This document shows positions 43,601 through 51,096 of a DNA stretch of 64,000 nt, piece after piece (position 1 is the first letter of the stretch; the number at the start of each line of letters is the position of its first letter). Under the pieces are notes generated by a model. That model was not told where the DNA came from. It did not search any database and worked only from the letters and a program-made list of their open reading frames with translations. A program made the position numbers and the translations under genes. The stretch covers positions 62,001 to 126,000 of the forward strand of contig NZ_BOOQ01000024.1 of the NCBI RefSeq assembly GCF_016863315.1, read 5' to 3'. Source of the DNA: Planotetraspora silvatica (GTDB taxonomy: Bacteria > Actinomycetota > Actinomycetes > Streptosporangiales > Streptosporangiaceae).

Positions 43601-43956
43601 CCGCCGAGTCCGGCCGTCTGGATCGAGGAGCCGCCGTTCCAGAAGTCGCCTTTGGAGATGATGAAGGTCTTGACCCCGCGGGAGCCGGCGGAGCTCACCC
43701 CGACGTCACCGTTACCCAGGTAGGCCGTGTTCGGCATCGTCTGGCTGATCGCACCGGGGTAGTTCTCGTTGTTCCAGTCACCGGTGATTCCGGCGAGTTT
43801 CTGCGACAGCGTGGCCCATTCACTCGTCGGTGTCTCGGCCGATGCCGGGGCAGCGGATGTGGTGACGACGCCGCTCGCCATCGCGAGAGCCATGGCGAGG
43901 GATAACGTTATCTTTCGTGGCATGAATGCCCGGACCAGGGCATGTGACGTCCTCAT
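40624..43956 (-). CDS. Secreted GH95-like glycosidase with inserted CBM32 and TGPV-repeat tail
   Basis: A 1110-residue exported glycoside hydrolase. Signal peptide is residues 1-40. The N-terminal beta domain (NTAYLGNGDVGVSS) is interrupted by an F5/8-type (CBM32) domain at about 130-290 (NLALNKPVAVSTNSSNASRA, FRLDLG, ARWVRVYY). The (alpha/alpha)6 core has GH95-like positions HLNYNAQAPF, AGPHENTWG and VADGFHGIEKA, so a fucose- or galactose-type substrate is plausible. The last ~130 residues repeat TGP-x-V motifs with paired cysteines. A good promoter lies about 220 nt upstream. Confidence 0.85.
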   Translation of the reverse strand: MRTSHALVRAFMPRKITLSLAMALAMASGVVTTSAAPASAETPTSEWATLSQKLAGITGDWNNENYPGAISQTMPNTAYLGNGDVGVSSAGSRGVKTFIISKGDFWNGGSSIQTAGLGGVTLQAVAPVETSLNLALNKPVAVSTNSSNASRAVNGQWTPNSGFEGWFSDVGKPQWFRLDLGAPTTVGRIVLRHDAAARPGQDANTPKVFSIQYSDDTTAPGTDPNAPGWTTLTSSTNNTANTTDISFTPVSARWVRVYYVQPTQESTPDSTQNPRARLGQIEVYADPNATTPPPAPPFHERQNILDPSIDTDMSMDDAHLTMHTWQGSDSNVVVTELTSHATDPVDLQLSTWSGAGSANGGYTETSGVDDSTLWATRETQNIPTAKWVSRATLATRVIGAELQRPAATNTSTSATAKATFRLEPGTTVQIVTGVGGGGRNPTDTLATAQDLITGQTTASLTELAQRKADWWKAYWLQSWVDLGDPVLDRYYYGAQYEIGSASRPGKLAPALYGIWFTTDQPMFSGDYHLNYNAQAPFYGVYSSNRPELSLPYYQVVKDYVPAAKARAKNDVSRIKPDYVATRPDLAGGADGVLFPVGIGPWGSTSGGQGSGQFPGSYLQQTSNGLFNAMLYVDYWKYTQDKAFLQNEAYPYLKEIAAFFEDWLDDGGTPGGRLNLWAGPHENTWGRNSSPDVPFLRTTLKTLIEASKLLNDDPNQRAVWEDMLNRLAPTPTTTRNGASVYALADDGTMIGENGQPGPNFRSGDNTVNLEVIQPGDEVDIFSSPADLARGQASVQQMNSWGQLNAFAKVFAQAARVGYDPETLITRLKTQLNGTIGLAPNLAVADGFHGIEKAAATEGLNSMLLYGDGEKLAVFPDWPANRDASFHRLLAKGAFEVSAAQTGGVVHSLEITSKAGGNLRLKNPWPTSAVTVTDDKGHFTAVTVHDGFLEFDTKAGNTYYFSTTEPGCTTIQTTNHTGPLVVSSGVLCLDGATQTGPVVVRAGAGLLTTAGAKVSGPVEASGASVVALCDTTVTGSVNVNGATSVTIGDPARRCAVNTVTGPVSVTGTGGTTVISGNKITGPLNCAGNRPAPVDNGKPNTVTGPKQGQCATL

Positions 43957-44411
43957 GGGCTTCTTTCTTTGCGGAGAGGGGCTGCTTCGGAACAGATGTC
44001 TGGCTGGTCCGCACTGATCGTGTGCACTGATCGGCCCCACCGCGGCGGGGGCGCTCCAGTCGAGGGATCACTCAGGCGCTCCTCATCCGAGGGGGGAGGG
44101 ACGGAGGTCATGGCGTCAGCAAGCGAGACCGCATTTACGCGGCGAGACATCCGAGCTATCGGCCCGGTTTTTGGGAAGTTAGCCCGTTGTTACCGCATCG
44201 TCAAGAGTCAAGGGTGGCGATACACCCGATGTCTGCTGGAGTTCTATCCCACTTAGCGCCATTCGGCCGAATCCGTCCGCGTGGCGCGCATCCGTGACCC
44301 CCCGGGGCCCGGTGATCGATCGGCGGCGTCGGCTGACCTGCGGTCCACGCGGATGCCCTCGAACCCCCCCATTCCGGGGCCGCGGGTTCCTCCTCCGGAG
44401 GCGCTCCAGGA
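43957..44411. other. Intergenic region without a gene
   Basis: Upstream region of the GH95-like gene; contains its predicted promoter and no supported reading frame. The convergence zone with the TetR gene's 3' end on the right is C-rich, with no recognisable terminator. Confidence 0.5.
44176..44204 (-). promoter_or_regulatory. Promoter of the GH95-like gene
   Basis: On the minus strand TTGACG (44199-44204), 17 nt, TAACTT (44176-44181): a consensus-like sigma-70 promoter with perfect spacing and a leader of about 210 nt to the ATG at 43956. Confidence 0.6.
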
Positions 44412-45002
44412 CTACCGGATGGTCTCGCGCGCGGTGAGCGCCCCGAGGCCACGGATGAACAGCTCCAGATGACGGCGCGCGAGGTCGTGCTTCGCCTCCG
44501 GGGACAGCGGGCCGGGGAGGGGGCGGGCGATTCGCACGAGCATCATCCCGACGTCCTCGAAGGTGACGTCGGGAGGCAGCACGCCGGCCGTCCGCGCCGT
44601 GGCGAGGATCTGCCGCACGGCGCGGGCGGACAGATCGCGCATGGGGCCCAGTTCGGGGTCGTTTTCGAGGTCGAGCACGTCCATCAAGGCCGGCAACACC
44701 GCGGATACCCGCAGTTCGAGCGCCTCGCGAAGATAACGCGCGAGCGCGGCGAACGGGTCGGGCTCCTGCTCGACGGCCGCGCGTGCCGCCGCCGCCGTCC
44801 TGGTCAACGCGTCCAGAGCGAGCGCGTGCAGCAGGGTTTCCCGGTCGGGGAACCGGCGATACAACGTGCCGATGCCGACTCCCGCGCGGCGGGCGATCTC
44901 GTCGAGCGGCACGTCGTGCCCCGACTCGGCCACCAGGTCCCGCGCGGCGAGCAGGATCTGCTCTTGATTGCGTCGAGCGTCGGCCCTCAGCGGCCTGGCC
45001 AT
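44412..45002 (-). CDS. TetR-family repressor
   Basis: A 196-residue TetR protein. HTH at about 10-50: RRNQEQILLAARDLVAESGHD, LDEIARRAGVGIGTLYRRFPDRETLL. The C-terminal domain resembles the SCO4008-like group that senses cationic compounds. The ATG is preceded by GGAGGGGG. Divergent from the SnoaL-rhodanese gene, with two operator copies between them. Confidence 0.9.
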   Translation of the reverse strand: MARPLRADARRNQEQILLAARDLVAESGHDVPLDEIARRAGVGIGTLYRRFPDRETLLHALALDALTRTAAAARAAVEQEPDPFAALARYLREALELRVSAVLPALMDVLDLENDPELGPMRDLSARAVRQILATARTAGVLPPDVTFEDVGMMLVRIARPLPGPLSPEAKHDLARRHLELFIRGLGALTARETIR

Positions 45003-45047
45003 CGTCCCGCCCCCTCCAGCTTCATGCCGGCAGCATAGCCAGTAACT

Positions 45048-45119
45048 GGAGGAAAATTCTCCACTTGGTCTTGTCGGAGTCCTCTTGCCATGTGACAGTG
45101 AATCGGAGGGTTTTCCTCC
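45048..45119. promoter_or_regulatory. Paired TetR operators
   Basis: GGAGGAAAATTCTCC (45048-45062) and GGAGGGTTTTCCTCC (45105-45119) are two versions of GGAGGAAAAYYCTCC in opposite orientation, centred 57 bp apart between the divergent repressor and SnoaL-rhodanese genes. Confidence 0.72.
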
Positions 45120-45158
45120 GCTTAAAGATGGACCCGAAGGAGAAAGGGAGAGATCACC

Positions 45159-45914
45159 ATGAGTCCGCAACAGATACTCGATCTCGTCAACCGCTGGGCG
45201 CAGGCCGAGATGGACGGCGACGTCGACGCCTATGACGACCTCCTCGCAGCGGACTTCGCCGGCATCGGCCCCGTCGGGTTCACCCTCGGCAAGCAGCAGT
45301 GGGCCGCCCGCCACCAGGGATCCCTGAAGAATCACCGCTTCGAGATCCTCGAGCCGCAGGTGCGGTTCTACGGCGACACCGCGATCGTGGCAGGAGTTCA
45401 GGATCAGCGCACCACCGCCATGGGACGTGACGTCAGCGGGTCATTCAGGCTCACCCTCGTGGCCGTACGACGGGATGAGCGCTGGCTGATCGTCAACATC
45501 CAGCTCAGCGGTCCGCTCCAGTCCCCGGCGGACCCGCCGCCCTTCGCCCGCGACGGCCACGCTGTCGGGCAGGGCGCACCGGCCGTCGCGACGATCTCCC
45601 GGGCCGAGCTCCGATCCGCGATGCACACCGGTACGGTCACCGTCGTGGACGGGCTGCCCGGACCCGCCTATCGGCGCAGGCACCTGCCCGGTGCCCTGAA
45701 CCTGACCGCCGAGGATGCCGCGAAGTCGGCGGACGATCTGCTGCCGGATCGATCCGCGGCGATCGTCGCTTATTCGACGGACTCCGCCTGCACCCGAGGC
45801 CCCGACCTCGTCGCCGAGTTGAGGCACCTCGGATACCGCGATGTACGCCTGTACTCCGAGGGGATCGAGGGCTGGACCCGGTCGGGTCTCCCCGTGGAGA
45901 ACGATCAAACCTGA
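45159..45914 (+). CDS. SnoaL/NTF2-like and rhodanese-like fusion protein
   Basis: A 251-residue two-domain protein. Residues ~1-120 form an NTF2/SnoaL-like cone (ILDLVNRWAQAEMDGDVDAYDDLLAADF, FRLTLVAVRRDERWLIVN). Residues ~140-248 form a rhodanese-like domain (TVTVVDGLPGPAYRRRHLPGALNL, LVAELRHLGYRDVRLYSEGIEGW). The active-site loop reads VAYSTDSACTRGP: Ser occupies the usual catalytic Cys position while a second Cys is kept, so sulfurtransferase activity is doubtful. Controlled by the divergent TetR. Confidence 0.85.
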   Translation: MSPQQILDLVNRWAQAEMDGDVDAYDDLLAADFAGIGPVGFTLGKQQWAARHQGSLKNHRFEILEPQVRFYGDTAIVAGVQDQRTTAMGRDVSGSFRLTLVAVRRDERWLIVNIQLSGPLQSPADPPPFARDGHAVGQGAPAVATISRAELRSAMHTGTVTVVDGLPGPAYRRRHLPGALNLTAEDAAKSADDLLPDRSAAIVAYSTDSACTRGPDLVAELRHLGYRDVRLYSEGIEGWTRSGLPVENDQT

Positions 45915-46051
45915 GCATCCGCCGCCACCCCGAAGGCCGCCGGCGCAGGCGGTGGTGTCGGCGTGGCCTCGGGCGTCTACAGCGAGCGCGGTAGGCGAGG
46001 ACCATTCCCAGGGCGGACGTCACGGCATGTGACATCGGTGAGTCTTGAGGC

Positions 46052-46909
46052 ATGAACGACACGGTGCTCGCCTTGGCCCTGTGCGTGGCATCGTCGGTGT
46101 GTTATGCCCTGGGGGCGATCGCGCAGCGGCGCATCGCCCTCACACCCACGATGGACGCGTTCCGATGGTTGTGGGCCCTGGGGCTGAACCTCGCCGGAGG
46201 CGCGCTGCACGTCGCCGCTCTGAGGTTCGGTCCGGTGACGATCGTCCAGCCATTGGGCGCGTTGACTTTGGTCTTCGCGCTGCCGATGCGGCGCGAGCCG
46301 TCCGCGACATCCCGCTCCGAGTGGGCCGGGGCGACGCTCATCGTGATCGCGCTGGCGGGACTGGTGTCGCTGATGCTTCCCGCAGGTCCGCCCGCCCTCA
46401 GCGCGTACCAGGTGCTCGTGGTCGGCGGTGTGAGCGCGGGCGTGACCGCCGCGCTCATGGCCGTCTCCGCGGCACCTTCCCCGATGATCCGTGCGCTGTC
46501 ATTGGCCGCCGGAGCCGGGATCGCCTTCGGCACCGCGTCCGCACTGGTTCCCGTGGTGCTCGCGGTGACTGGCTGGACGGTCCTCATGGCGGGCGGACTG
46601 GTCGGCTGCTTCGCGCTGGCAGGGGTGGCGCTGTCGCAGTCCTCCTATCGTGACTTCGGCCTGGGTCTGCCCTTGGCGGCCCAGACCATCGCCAATCCCG
46701 TGGCCGCGATCGTGATCGGATTCACCGTCCTGGGTGAGGGGATCCGGTTCGGGGGGCTCGCCCTCACTCTGGTCACCGCCGCGGTGATGGCCTGCGGCGT
46801 CGCGATGCTCGCCCGCGGCGAGGAGGCTCGGCGAGCCGTGTCCGCGCATGTCGCAGGCTCGCGCATCGAACGGCATGACACTCATCCGGCATCTGCGTCA
46901 GGACGATGA
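46052..46909 (+). CDS. DMT-superfamily membrane transporter, NIPA/EamA type
   Basis: A 285-residue integral membrane protein with 9-10 predicted helices (AGATLIVIALAGLVSLML, AGGLVGCFALAGVALSQSSY, AAIVIGFTVLGEGI). The start ALALCVASSVCYALGAIAQRR and the VTIVQPLGALTLVFALP segment match actinobacterial DMT/NIPA-like permeases. Substrate unknown. The last ~30 residues are a hydrophilic tail. Monocistronic. Confidence 0.85.
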   Translation: MNDTVLALALCVASSVCYALGAIAQRRIALTPTMDAFRWLWALGLNLAGGALHVAALRFGPVTIVQPLGALTLVFALPMRREPSATSRSEWAGATLIVIALAGLVSLMLPAGPPALSAYQVLVVGGVSAGVTAALMAVSAAPSPMIRALSLAAGAGIAFGTASALVPVVLAVTGWTVLMAGGLVGCFALAGVALSQSSYRDFGLGLPLAAQTIANPVAAIVIGFTVLGEGIRFGGLALTLVTAAVMACGVAMLARGEEARRAVSAHVAGSRIERHDTHPASASGR

Positions 46910-47042
46910 CGAGTCCATCCTCCGAACGCGCGAGTTGAAGGCGACCTCCTGGCCGGTGCGGAGATCAGCACAAGCAGGTGATCGTGAGGTCCGGACGGAT
47001 GCGGTGGCGTGCCGCCACGGCCGGAGCGCTCCGAGCCCGGCC

Positions 47043-47684
47043 TCAGCGGAGGAGCGCGTCGACGTCGAGACGGTAGAGCGCGCTGAAGAGCGGCCAGGTC
47101 AGAGCGGCCATCTCAGCGGGAGGCAGGGGGCAGCCGCGCTGGAGCCAGTCGGCGGCCACGCCGATGAGCGCCCCGGCGGTGAACACGGCGGGAACGTCGT
47201 GCGGGATGTCCACCGGAGAGCCGCCACGCTCCAGGAGATCACCACCGGCGGCGGCCTGGCGTACGAGGTCGTAGACGGCCGCGGCGATGCGCCGGCGGAT
47301 GTGGTCGACGAGGCGCGCGCTGCCCTGGGGCCCGAGGAGGGCGCGGTAGAGGCCGGCGTGCTCGGCGAGACTCGCGAAGAACGCCTCCAGCGACTGCGTC
47401 GCGTCCCGCACCGGGTCGGCCGAGTGGGGGCCCGGCGCGGGCAGAGAGCCGATCAAGTCGTCGATCATCGCGGTACAGGCGGCCTCGGCCAGCTCGTGGA
47501 CGTCGCGGTAGTGGTCGTAGAAGGTCGAGCGGCTCACGCCGGCGTGTTCGGCGACGTCGGCGACGCTGATCCGGGACAGGTCCTGCTCCTCGACGAGCTG
47601 GATCAGCGCGCTCGCTAAGGCCGCGTGGGTGCGGCGCACACGCCGGTCACCCGACGAGGTGTTGCTCTCCCTGGTCGTGACCAC
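47043..47684 (-). CDS. TetR-family repressor
   Basis: A 213-residue TetR protein with HTH SRISVADVAEHAGVSRSTFYDHYRDVHELAEAA at about 38-70. It starts with GTG. Divergent from the P450-ferredoxin pair, with two operator-like direct repeats in between; it probably represses the P450 in the absence of its substrate. Confidence 0.88.
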   Translation of the reverse strand: MVTTRESNTSSGDRRVRRTHAALASALIQLVEEQDLSRISVADVAEHAGVSRSTFYDHYRDVHELAEAACTAMIDDLIGSLPAPGPHSADPVRDATQSLEAFFASLAEHAGLYRALLGPQGSARLVDHIRRRIAAAVYDLVRQAAAGGDLLERGGSPVDIPHDVPAVFTAGALIGVAADWLQRGCPLPPAEMAALTWPLFSALYRLDVDALLR

Positions 47685-47704
47685 ACCGCCAGCTTACCTT
47701 CTGA

Positions 47705-47733
47705 CTACACATGTACGTTTTCCTACACATGTA
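47705..47733. promoter_or_regulatory. Operator repeats between TetR and P450
   Basis: CTACACATGTA occurs twice (47705-47715 and 47723-47733), spaced 18 bp (about two helical turns). Each copy contains the near-palindrome TACACATGTA. This suits cooperative binding of two repressor dimers on one face. Confidence 0.65.
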
Positions 47734-47840
47734 GGGTAATCTTCTGAACGGCGCGACCACCGAGAGGACTGCGACGCAACAGGAACCCCATCAGCCGCCT
47801 GTCCGCAGGCGATCGACCATCCACGCGGAGGAGATGCCCG

Positions 47841-49052
47841 ATGAGCCTCGACGAGCAGGTCCTGAGCTACCCGATTCCCAGTGACGCGGCGCTCGAGCCG
47901 CCCGCGGAATGGGCGGAGCTGCGGAGCAAGTGCCCGGTGGCCCACGTGACGCTGCCCAGCGGTGACCAGGCGACACTGTTGACCCGCTATGAGGACGTCA
48001 AGCGGGTGCTCGCCGACCCGCGCTTCACCCGCCAGCTCAACGCGCCCGACGCCGCGCGGCTTTCGGCAGAGGGGGACGGGGTCTTCAGCAGCGAGATGGC
48101 GCAGATCATCCCCGACGGAGGCGATGAGCACCAGCATTGGCGGCGCCTGGTCGGCAAGTGGTTCACCGCCAAGCGCATGGCCGCGCTCCGGCCGTCGATG
48201 GAGCAGATCGCCGAGCGGCTCATCGACGACATGGTCAAGTGCGGCCCGCCCTGCGACCTCAAGGCCGGCCTGGGCTTTCCGCTTCCGGTGTACGTCATCT
48301 GCGACATGCTCGGCGTCCCGGCCGCCGACCGGGAACGGTTCTCCTACTGGTCCGACGCCCTGCTCAACCTCACCCGCTACAGCCGGGCCGAGATGGAGGC
48401 CGCCCAGGGCGAGTTCTTCCAGTACATGTCCGACCACGTCGCGACGAAGCGCGCCGAGGCGGGGGACGACGTCCTCAGCGAGCTGATCGCGGCCGGCGGC
48501 CCCGAGGACGGCGGGCTGACCGACCTCCAGATCCTGGTCACCGGCATGGCGCTGCTGGTCGCCGGGCACGAGACCACCGCCAACATGATCGGCAAGATGG
48601 TCTCCATGCTGCTCGCGGACCGCAGCCGGTGGGAGCGGCTGCTGGCCGACCCGTCGCTGATCCGCACCGCGGTGGAGGAGGCGCTGCGGCTCGACGCCAA
48701 CTCCGGCTTCGGCCTGCCGCGCTATCTGCGCGACGAGACCGAGGTCAGCGGAACGGTCCTGCCGCGCGGCACCACCGTGGTGTGCAGCATGGCCGCCGCG
48801 AACCGCGACGAGAGCGTCTTCGAGGGCGCCGCGGAGATGGACCTGCGCCGCAGCCCCAACGCGCACCTGGCCTTCGGCGTCGGCGCCCACTCCTGCCTCG
48901 GCCAGGCGCTGGCCCGCACCGAACTGCAGGTCGTGCTCGAGGTCCTGCTGCGCAGGCTCCCTTCTCTGGAGCTGGCCGTTCCCGTGGAGGAGCTGGAGCG
49001 CGTGGAAGGGCTGGCCGTCGGCGGCCTGCGTACGGTCCCGGTCCGCTGGTGA
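47841..49052 (+). CDS. Cytochrome P450
   Basis: A 403-residue soluble bacterial P450. The I-helix oxygen-activation motif is LVAGHETTAN, the K-helix ExxR is EEALR, and the heme loop is FGVGAHSCLG with the thiolate Cys at about residue 352. The CYP105/CYP107 style is typical of xenobiotic or natural-product hydroxylases. The adjacent [3Fe-4S] ferredoxin should supply electrons; a reductase gene is not nearby. Confidence 0.95.
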   Translation: MSLDEQVLSYPIPSDAALEPPAEWAELRSKCPVAHVTLPSGDQATLLTRYEDVKRVLADPRFTRQLNAPDAARLSAEGDGVFSSEMAQIIPDGGDEHQHWRRLVGKWFTAKRMAALRPSMEQIAERLIDDMVKCGPPCDLKAGLGFPLPVYVICDMLGVPAADRERFSYWSDALLNLTRYSRAEMEAAQGEFFQYMSDHVATKRAEAGDDVLSELIAAGGPEDGGLTDLQILVTGMALLVAGHETTANMIGKMVSMLLADRSRWERLLADPSLIRTAVEEALRLDANSGFGLPRYLRDETEVSGTVLPRGTTVVCSMAAANRDESVFEGAAEMDLRRSPNAHLAFGVGAHSCLGQALARTELQVVLEVLLRRLPSLELAVPVEELERVEGLAVGGLRTVPVRW

Positions 49053-49092
49053 CGTGGCACCGCCGTGCGCGGCCCGCAGAGAGGAAGCCGAC

Positions 49093-49293
49093 ATGAAAGT
49101 CACCGTGGACGAAGACAAATGTTGCGGCGCCGGCCAATGCGTGCTGATCGCGCCGGAGGTGTTCGACCAGCGCGAGGACGACGGCATCGTCATCCTGCTC
49201 GAACACGAGCCCGGTGAGGGCCGGCACGTCGCGGTCCGCGAGGCCGCCGCCGTCTGCCCCGGCGCCGCAATCGAGGTGACCGACACGGAGTGA
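49093..49293 (+). CDS. [3Fe-4S] ferredoxin
   Basis: A 66-residue ferredoxin. Cluster cysteines are in DKCCGAGQC and AVCPGAA; the spacing, with a non-Cys at the second position of the classical CxxCxxC motif, indicates a 3Fe-4S cluster as in P450 redox partners. The ATG is preceded by GAGGAAG and lies 40 nt after the P450. Confidence 0.92.
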   Translation: MKVTVDEDKCCGAGQCVLIAPEVFDQREDDGIVILLEHEPGEGRHVAVREAAAVCPGAAIEVTDTE

Positions 49294-49394
49294 GCTTGAC
49301 GCTCCTCCCGCTGGGTGGCGGCGGAACGGTGACGCCGTCCTAGGTTCCGGAGATGACCTGGACGGCGGCACCGGGCGATCCATCAAATTATTCC

Positions 49395-49427
49395 TTGACA
49401 CGAATATTCTCTGTCGAGAATACTCGT
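49395..49427 (+). promoter_or_regulatory. ArsR-type operator inside the promoter of the ArsR-SRPBCC gene
   Basis: TTGACA (49395-49400), 17 nt, GAATAC (49418-49423) forms a good promoter. CGAATATTCTC and GAGAATACTCG (49401-49411, 49416-49426) are inverted arms with one mismatch filling the spacer and -10. The ATG at 49432 is 8 nt after the -10, so the mRNA is probably leaderless. Confidence 0.72.
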
Positions 49428-49431
49428 GCCC

Positions 49432-50373
49432 ATGGACGCACTCCTCATCGCGCTGGCCGACCCGGCCCGCTGGCGGCTCGTGAGCCTGTTGGCCGAGCGG
49501 CCCCGCTCGGTCGGCGTCCTCGCCCAACTCGCCGAGGCCCGCCAACCGCAGACGACCAAGCACCTGCAGACCCTCGAGCGCGCAGGCGTCGTCACCTCCG
49601 AGCGCATCGGCCAGCGCCGCATCTACGCGCTCCGGCCCGGTCCACTGCGGGATCTGGCGGCGGCGCTCAGCCGACTCGCAGACACCGCGGACCAGGTCGG
49701 CGGCCCGCGCGCGACCTTTGACCGCTACGGGCTCCGCCTCGACGCAGAGCGGCTCGCCGCGGAGGAGCCGGGGTGGGCCGACGGCTCGTTCAGGTTCCTC
49801 CGGCCGCTGGCGGGGAGCCCCGAGCTGGTTTGGCGCCATCTGACCGAGGCCTCCCTGCTCGCCCGATGGTGGACGCCCGACGACCTCCGCGTCTCCGAGC
49901 TCGTCTTCGAGGCGCGACCGGGTGGGCGGATCGTCCAGGAGTACCGCGATGCGGAGGACGCCGACGGCTCCGACCTGGTCGCCGGGCGCGCGGAGGGAAT
50001 CGTCGACGACGTTCGCCCCGGTGAGCGCCTCGCCTATCGACTCTCCCCTCTGCTTCCGGACGGCGGCCTCTCCTTCACCGCCCACGTCGACCTCGGCCTC
50101 CGGGCCACCGACACCGGCACGGACCTCGAGGTCCACTACCGGATCACCGACAGCACCGTCGACTCCGCGGACTTCGTCGCAGGCATCGAGATCGGCTTCG
50201 GCCAGAGCCTCGACAAGCTCGCGGCGACCCTCGCCGCGGACTCGCACGACACCGACGACACCGACGACACCGACGACACCCACGACACCGACGACACCGA
50301 CGACACCGACGACACCCACGACGCCGACGGCACCGCCGACGACGCCGACACCGACACAAGGAGCACGAAGTGA
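49432..50373 (+). CDS. ArsR-family HTH fused to SRPBCC (AHSA1) domain, with Asp-Thr-rich tail
   Basis: A 313-residue fusion. Residues ~1-85 are an ArsR-type winged helix (ALADPARWRLVSLLAERPRSVGVLAQL, QTTKHLQTLERAGVV). Residues ~110-265 are an AHSA1/SRPBCC ligand pocket (LVWRHLTEASLLARWWTPDD). Residues ~272-313 are a low-complexity His/Asp/Thr tail encoded by 9-bp repeats. HTH and ligand domains are usually separate neighbouring genes; here one protein probably senses and represses. The downstream DHFR-like gene overlaps by GTGA. Confidence 0.87.
   Translation: MDALLIALADPARWRLVSLLAERPRSVGVLAQLAEARQPQTTKHLQTLERAGVVTSERIGQRRIYALRPGPLRDLAAALSRLADTADQVGGPRATFDRYGLRLDAERLAAEEPGWADGSFRFLRPLAGSPELVWRHLTEASLLARWWTPDDLRVSELVFEARPGGRIVQEYRDAEDADGSDLVAGRAEGIVDDVRPGERLAYRLSPLLPDGGLSFTAHVDLGLRATDTGTDLEVHYRITDSTVDSADFVAGIEIGFGQSLDKLAATLAADSHDTDDTDDTDDTHDTDDTDDTDDTHDADGTADDADTDTRSTK
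50245..50316 (+). repeat. Coding tandem repeat: two 36-bp units of 9-bp subunits
   Basis: Two identical 36-bp units, each made of CACGACACC followed by three GACGACACC subunits, then degenerate copies to about 50350. They encode the HDTDDTDDTDDT tail. The 9-bp period keeps the frame, so slippage would change tail length without breaking the protein. Confidence 0.92.
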
Positions 50374-50972
50374 CAGAGCAGACCGCCGGCCGCAGAGTCG
50401 TCACCAACATGAGCCTGTCCCTCGACGGCCGCTACGCCGGGCCGGACGACCCCCAGGACATGGGCTGGGTGATGCCGTACGCCGTCACCGACGTCGCCCG
50501 CGACCACCTGACCAGACTCTGGGAGCCGGCGACGACGGCCCTGCTCGGGCGGGTCAACGCCGAGGGGTTCCTCGGTTTCTGGCCCGGCGTCATCGGCATG
50601 GAGGGCGCCGACCCGCGCGACGAGGGCTTCGCGAAGTGGCTCGTCGACACCGACAAGGTGGTCCTGTCCTCAACCCTCGGCGAGGCGCCGTGGGAGCGGA
50701 CGACGATCGTCGACAAGCCGACCGCCGAGGTGGTCGCGGACCTCAAGGCGACCGAAGGCGGCGACATCCTCGTCCTGTCCAGCGCGAGCGTCATCAAGGC
50801 GCTGCTGGCGGCCGACGAGGTCGACCGGCTGGCGATCACGATCTTTCCGATCTTCCTCGGCGGCGGGCCGCGCCTCTTCGACGACGGTCTGCCCGCGGGG
50901 CGGTGGGCACTCGCTAGCCAGGCCGCGGGCGAGCACGGCACGTTGGCTCTCGTCTACGACCGAGTCCGCTGA
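50370..50972 (+). CDS. Dihydrofolate reductase / RibD C-terminal family protein
   Basis: A 200-residue DHFR-fold protein of the RibD_C group (VVTNMSLSLDGRYAGP, ALLGRVNAEGFLGFW, GGDILVLSSASVIKALL, FPIFLGGGPRLFDDG). It probably uses NADPH to reduce a small substrate; true folate activity is unlikely. The GTG start overlaps the stop of the ArsR-SRPBCC gene, so it is the effector gene of that autoregulated operon. Confidence 0.87.
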   Translation: MTEQTAGRRVVTNMSLSLDGRYAGPDDPQDMGWVMPYAVTDVARDHLTRLWEPATTALLGRVNAEGFLGFWPGVIGMEGADPRDEGFAKWLVDTDKVVLSSTLGEAPWERTTIVDKPTAEVVADLKATEGGDILVLSSASVIKALLAADEVDRLAITIFPIFLGGGPRLFDDGLPAGRWALASQAAGEHGTLALVYDRVR

Positions 50973-51002
50973 GCCGGCCGACTGTCGTTCCGACGCTGCT
51001 CA

Positions 51003-51035
51003 GAGGGCCGACCCGATTGATCGGATTGGCCCTTT
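51003..51035. terminator. Bidirectional hairpin terminator
   Basis: AGGGCCGA and TTGGCCCT plus an inner CCGAT/ATCGG stem form a nearly continuous hairpin (one mismatch) ending in TTT, between the DHFR-like gene and the convergent NTF2 pseudogene. Confidence 0.65.
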
Positions 51036-51096
51036 CGGCTTCTCGGGGAACGCGGGACCGATCCTCCATCGAGGCCGCAGGAACTCACGCGCTTCC

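Noticed and set aside
45404-49293. Biosynthetic gene cluster around the P450
   Set aside because: No polyketide synthase, NRPS, terpene or RiPP core gene is present; the P450-ferredoxin pair with TetR stands alone.
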